Shown: positions 62,016 through 64,000 of the stretch, piece after piece | How positions within the stretch are numbered: the stretch's first letter is position 1 | How the letters are laid out: every line of letters starts with the position of its first letter | Assembly: GCF_016793825.1 (NCBI RefSeq) | Contig: NZ_JAEULM010000003.1 | Location: 88,864 to 152,863, forward strand | DNA length: 64,000 nucleotides | DNA from: Sphingopyxis sp. | GTDB lineage: Bacteria > Pseudomonadota > Alphaproteobacteria > Sphingomonadales > Sphingomonadaceae | Direction: 5' to 3' | Notes under the pieces: generated by a model | Database searches by the model: none | The model's input: only the letters and a program-made list of their open reading frames with translations | What the model was told of the DNA's origin: nothing | Program-made: the position numbers and the translations under genes

Positions 62016-63146
62016 CTATTCCGTCAGATCGTCCCACATTTCCCGGATGCGCCCGAAGAAGCCCTGGCTTGCCGGGCATTCGTCGCCGGTTTCGGTCTCG
62101 CGGAACGCCTGCAGCAGTTCCTTCTGCTTCGCGTTCAATTTGGTTGGCGTCTCGACTTCGATCTGGACGACTAGGTCGCCCTGTCCGCGCGCGTTGAGGA
62201 CGGGCATGCCAGCGCCCCGCTGGCGGAGCTGCTTGCCCGACTGGATGCCGGCGGGAATATTGATCTCGTGCTTCTTGCCGTCGAGCCCCGGGATGGTGAT
62301 GCAGCCGCCGAGCGCGGCGGTCGTGAAGCTGATCGGCGCGCGCGTGAACAGGGTCGTGCCCTCGCGTTCGAAGACCTTGTGCCGCGCCATGTGGAGAAAG
62401 ATGTAGAGGTCGCCCGGCGCCGCTCCGCGCGCGCCGCTCTCGCCCTCGCCCGACAGGCGAATGCGCGTGCCTTCATCGACCCCTGCGGGAATGTTGACGG
62501 TCAGCGTCTTGCGCCGGTCGACGCGGCCTTCGCCATGGCATGAATTGCAGGGGTCGGCGATCACCTCGCCCGCACCCTGACAGGTCGGACAGGTCCGTTC
62601 GACCATGAAAAAGCCTTGCTGCGCCCGCACCTTGCCATGACCGGCGCAGGTCGAGCAGCGATTGGTCGTCGTGCCGGGCTTCGCGCCCGAACCGTCGCAG
62701 GTCTCGCAGCGCGCCGCGACATCGACCTGAATCTCTCGCGATACGCCGGTGAAGGCGTCCTCGAGCTTGATTTCCATGTCGTAGCGAAGGTCGGCGCCGC
62801 GTGCGGGGCCGCGCTGCTGGCGTCCGCCGCCGCCGAACGCCGATCCGAATATCGATTCGAAAATATCGCCGATGTCGCCGAAATCGGCGCCCGCGCCGCC
62901 GCCGAAGCCGCTCGCGCCGCGCACGCCTTCCTTGCCGAAGCGGTCGTACGCCGCCCGCTTCTGTGGGTCCTTCAGGCAGTCATAGGCTTCGCTGATCGCC
63001 TTGAAGCGCGCTTCGCTGTCGTTGCACCCGGGGTTCTTGTCGGGGTGATATTTCATCGCGAGCTTACGATAGCTCGCCTTCAGCGTGGCGTCGTCGGCGG
63101 TACGCTCGACTTCGAGCAGTTCGTAATAATCGATGTCGAGCGACAT
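62016..63146 (-). CDS. dnaJ: Chaperone DnaJ
   Basis: 376 residues. J domain with YHPDKNPG (HPD tripeptide), a Gly/Phe-type linker, four zinc-finger motifs (CETCDGSG, CSTCAGHG, CPTCQGAG, CNSCHGEG), and a C-terminal substrate-binding domain with CITIPGLDG. Starts MSLDIDYYELLEVERTADD. It stimulates DnaK ATPase and delivers unfolded clients. Downstream of dnaK on the same strand, as usual. Confidence 0.98.
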   Translation of the reverse strand: MSLDIDYYELLEVERTADDATLKASYRKLAMKYHPDKNPGCNDSEARFKAISEAYDCLKDPQKRAAYDRFGKEGVRGASGFGGGAGADFGDIGDIFESIFGSAFGGGGRQQRGPARGADLRYDMEIKLEDAFTGVSREIQVDVAARCETCDGSGAKPGTTTNRCSTCAGHGKVRAQQGFFMVERTCPTCQGAGEVIADPCNSCHGEGRVDRRKTLTVNIPAGVDEGTRIRLSGEGESGARGAAPGDLYIFLHMARHKVFEREGTTLFTRAPISFTTAALGGCITIPGLDGKKHEINIPAGIQSGKQLRQRGAGMPVLNARGQGDLVVQIEVETPTKLNAKQKELLQAFRETETGDECPASQGFFGRIREMWDDLTE

Positions 63147-63165
63147 AATCCAAAAGCCCCCTCAG

Positions 63166-63193
63166 CCCCGCCGCACCCGAAAGCGCGGCGGGG
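63166..63193 (-). other. Hairpin between dnaK and dnaJ
   Basis: A perfect 9-bp stem, CCCCGCCGC (63166-63174) and GCGGCGGGG (63185-63193), with a ten-base loop and no T-run. In the dnaK-dnaJ transcript it would sit in the intergenic leader and may partly terminate or stabilise the dnaK message. Confidence 0.6.
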
Positions 63194-63205
63194 AGAGTTT
63201 CATCC

Positions 63206-63736
63206 TTACTTCTTGTCGTCTTCGACTTCCGAGAACTCGGCATCGACGACATCTTCGTCGGCCTTGGCTTCACCGGCATCGTCGGCGCTGGGGGACGCCG
63301 CGGCCTGCTGTTCCTTCTCGTAGATCGCCTGACCCAGCTTCATCGCGACCTGCGCGAGGGCCTGGGCCTTTTCGGTCATCGCGGCGGGGTCGCCGCCTTC
63401 GACCGCGGTCTTGGCCTCGGCAACCGCCGCCTCGATCTCGCTCTTGAGGCCCGCATCGACCTTGTCGCCATGCTCGACGAGCTGGCGTTCGGTCGTGTGG
63501 ATCAGGCTTTCGGCGTTGTTCTTCGCCTCGGCCGCCTCGCGGCGCTTCTTGTCTTCCTCGGCGAACTGTTCGGCATCCTTGACCATCTGGTCGATGTCTG
63601 CATCGCTGAGCCCGCCCGAGGCCTGGATCTTGATCTGCTGTTCCTTGCCGGTGCCCTTGTCCTTGGCGTGGACCGACACGATGCCGTTGGCGTCGATGTC
63701 GAAGGTCACCTCGATCTGCGGCACGCCACGGGGCGC
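63206..63736 (-). CDS. dnaK: Chaperone DnaK, C-terminal part
   Basis: The visible part encodes the end of the substrate-binding domain and lid: [39 protein letters not shown], then a helical lid and an acidic tail ending FSEVEDDKK. Homology stops abruptly at 63736-63737, where the family sequence (PPAPRG) becomes LLAPRG and then noise. The missing upstream part is replaced by sequence of a second dnaK on the other strand, so the gene is truncated by the chimeric join, not by a natural end. Confidence 0.93.
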   Translation of the reverse strand, partial: APRGVPQIEVTFDIDANGIVSVHAKDKGTGKEQQIKIQASGGLSDADIDQMVKDAEQFAEEDKKRREAAEAKNNAESLIHTTERQLVEHGDKVDAGLKSEIEAAVAEAKTAVEGGDPAAMTEKAQALAQVAMKLGQAIYEKEQQAAASPSADDAGEAKADEDVVDAEFSEVEDDKK

Positions 63737-64000
63737 GAGCAGCGCATCACGGTGACGTCGAGTTCCGGACTGACCAAGGAAGACATCGACCGGATGGTTC
63801 GCGACGCTGACGCCAACGCCAGTCAGGACAAGGAGTTGCGCGAGCGGATCGAAACCAAGAACAAGCTCGACTCGACCATCTACGCCACGGAAAAGCTGAT
63901 TGCGGAAAACCGCGAGAAAGTCGACGCGGCGGTGGTGTCGGAAATCGAAGCCGTCATCACGGAAGCCAGGGGCAAGCTGGAAGAGGGCACGCTCGCCGAG
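63725..64000 (+). CDS. Second DnaK C-terminal fragment, opposite strand
   Basis: 92 in-frame codons from the join to the window end, without a stop. Reads [20 protein letters not shown], then [19 protein letters not shown] and helical lid sequence ([21 protein letters not shown]). This is the same region of DnaK as in the minus-strand fragment (lid start), but from a clearly different protein. It lacks the N-terminal half, and the shared bases 63725-63736 read as DnaK on both strands. Most likely a foreign read or contig joined by assembly. Confidence 0.85.

Overview
The window looks like a chromosomal segment of a GC-rich alphaproteobacterium, most probably a sphingomonad. Supporting this are the atpHAGDC order, an NDUFA12-type complex I subunit next to a DUF2155 lipoprotein and aat, CpaF, DUF3297, and TonB receptor/PepSY pairs. 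The family placement is inference from gene content; no rRNA or tRNA gene is visible. The last ~275 bases are not continuous with the rest: a second, oppositely oriented dnaK fragment is joined onto the native dnaK, which looks like an assembly chimera at a contig end.

Layout. 1-5.5 kb: end of an M19 dipeptidase, a leucine-type dehydrogenase with an overlapping ACT-like protein, a divergent Lrp regulator, an O6-alkylguanine methyltransferase, and a TauD dioxygenase coupled to an FAD oxidoreductase. 5.7-12.8 kb: a membrane protein/ECF sigma/anti-sigma-like operon, XpaC-TelA, a bile-acid-type transporter, a nucleosidase, and a secreted TPR protein followed by a cytochrome-like protein. 12.9-21.5 kb: typA, an FAD protein plus rluE, and a siderophore receptor convergent with a PepSY/small membrane protein pair. 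21.5-33.8 kb: secreted CHAT protease, DUF3297, CHAP hydrolase, a GGDEF/EAL protein, a fatty-acyl-AMP ligase, recX, DUF192, NDUFA12, DUF2155, aat and an exported methyltransferase. 34-41 kb: cpaF and the F1 ATP synthase operon, which carries two large intergenic hairpins. 41-53 kb: hydrolases, kinase, a TA-flanked MITE, a membrane-linked serine protease, ada, a PEP-mutase-like lyase, a TPR metalloprotease and priA. 52-58 kb: a second PepSY/TonB receptor pair and a patatin-like protein.

58-62 kb is the most coherent accessory unit. An NsrR-type regulator faces a four-gene operon (two-domain multicopper oxidase, two c-type cytochromes, copper nitrite reductase). A near-consensus NsrR operator lies directly in front of the first operon gene. 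All NirK copper ligands and active-site Asp/His residues are visible. The oxidase has its type-1 copper ligands in domain 1, the rare 'type C' layout. Together they suggest a nitric-oxide-responsive periplasmic nitrite/copper respiratory module.

62-63.7 kb: dnaJ and the end of dnaK, both on the minus strand.

Other notable signals are a 266-bp TIR element that converted a gene's stop codon, a possible 45-bp relic of the same family at another stop codon pair, three genes whose real N-terminus seems to lack an ATG/GTG/TTG start, and a long antisense overlap between aat and the DUF2155 lipoprotein.
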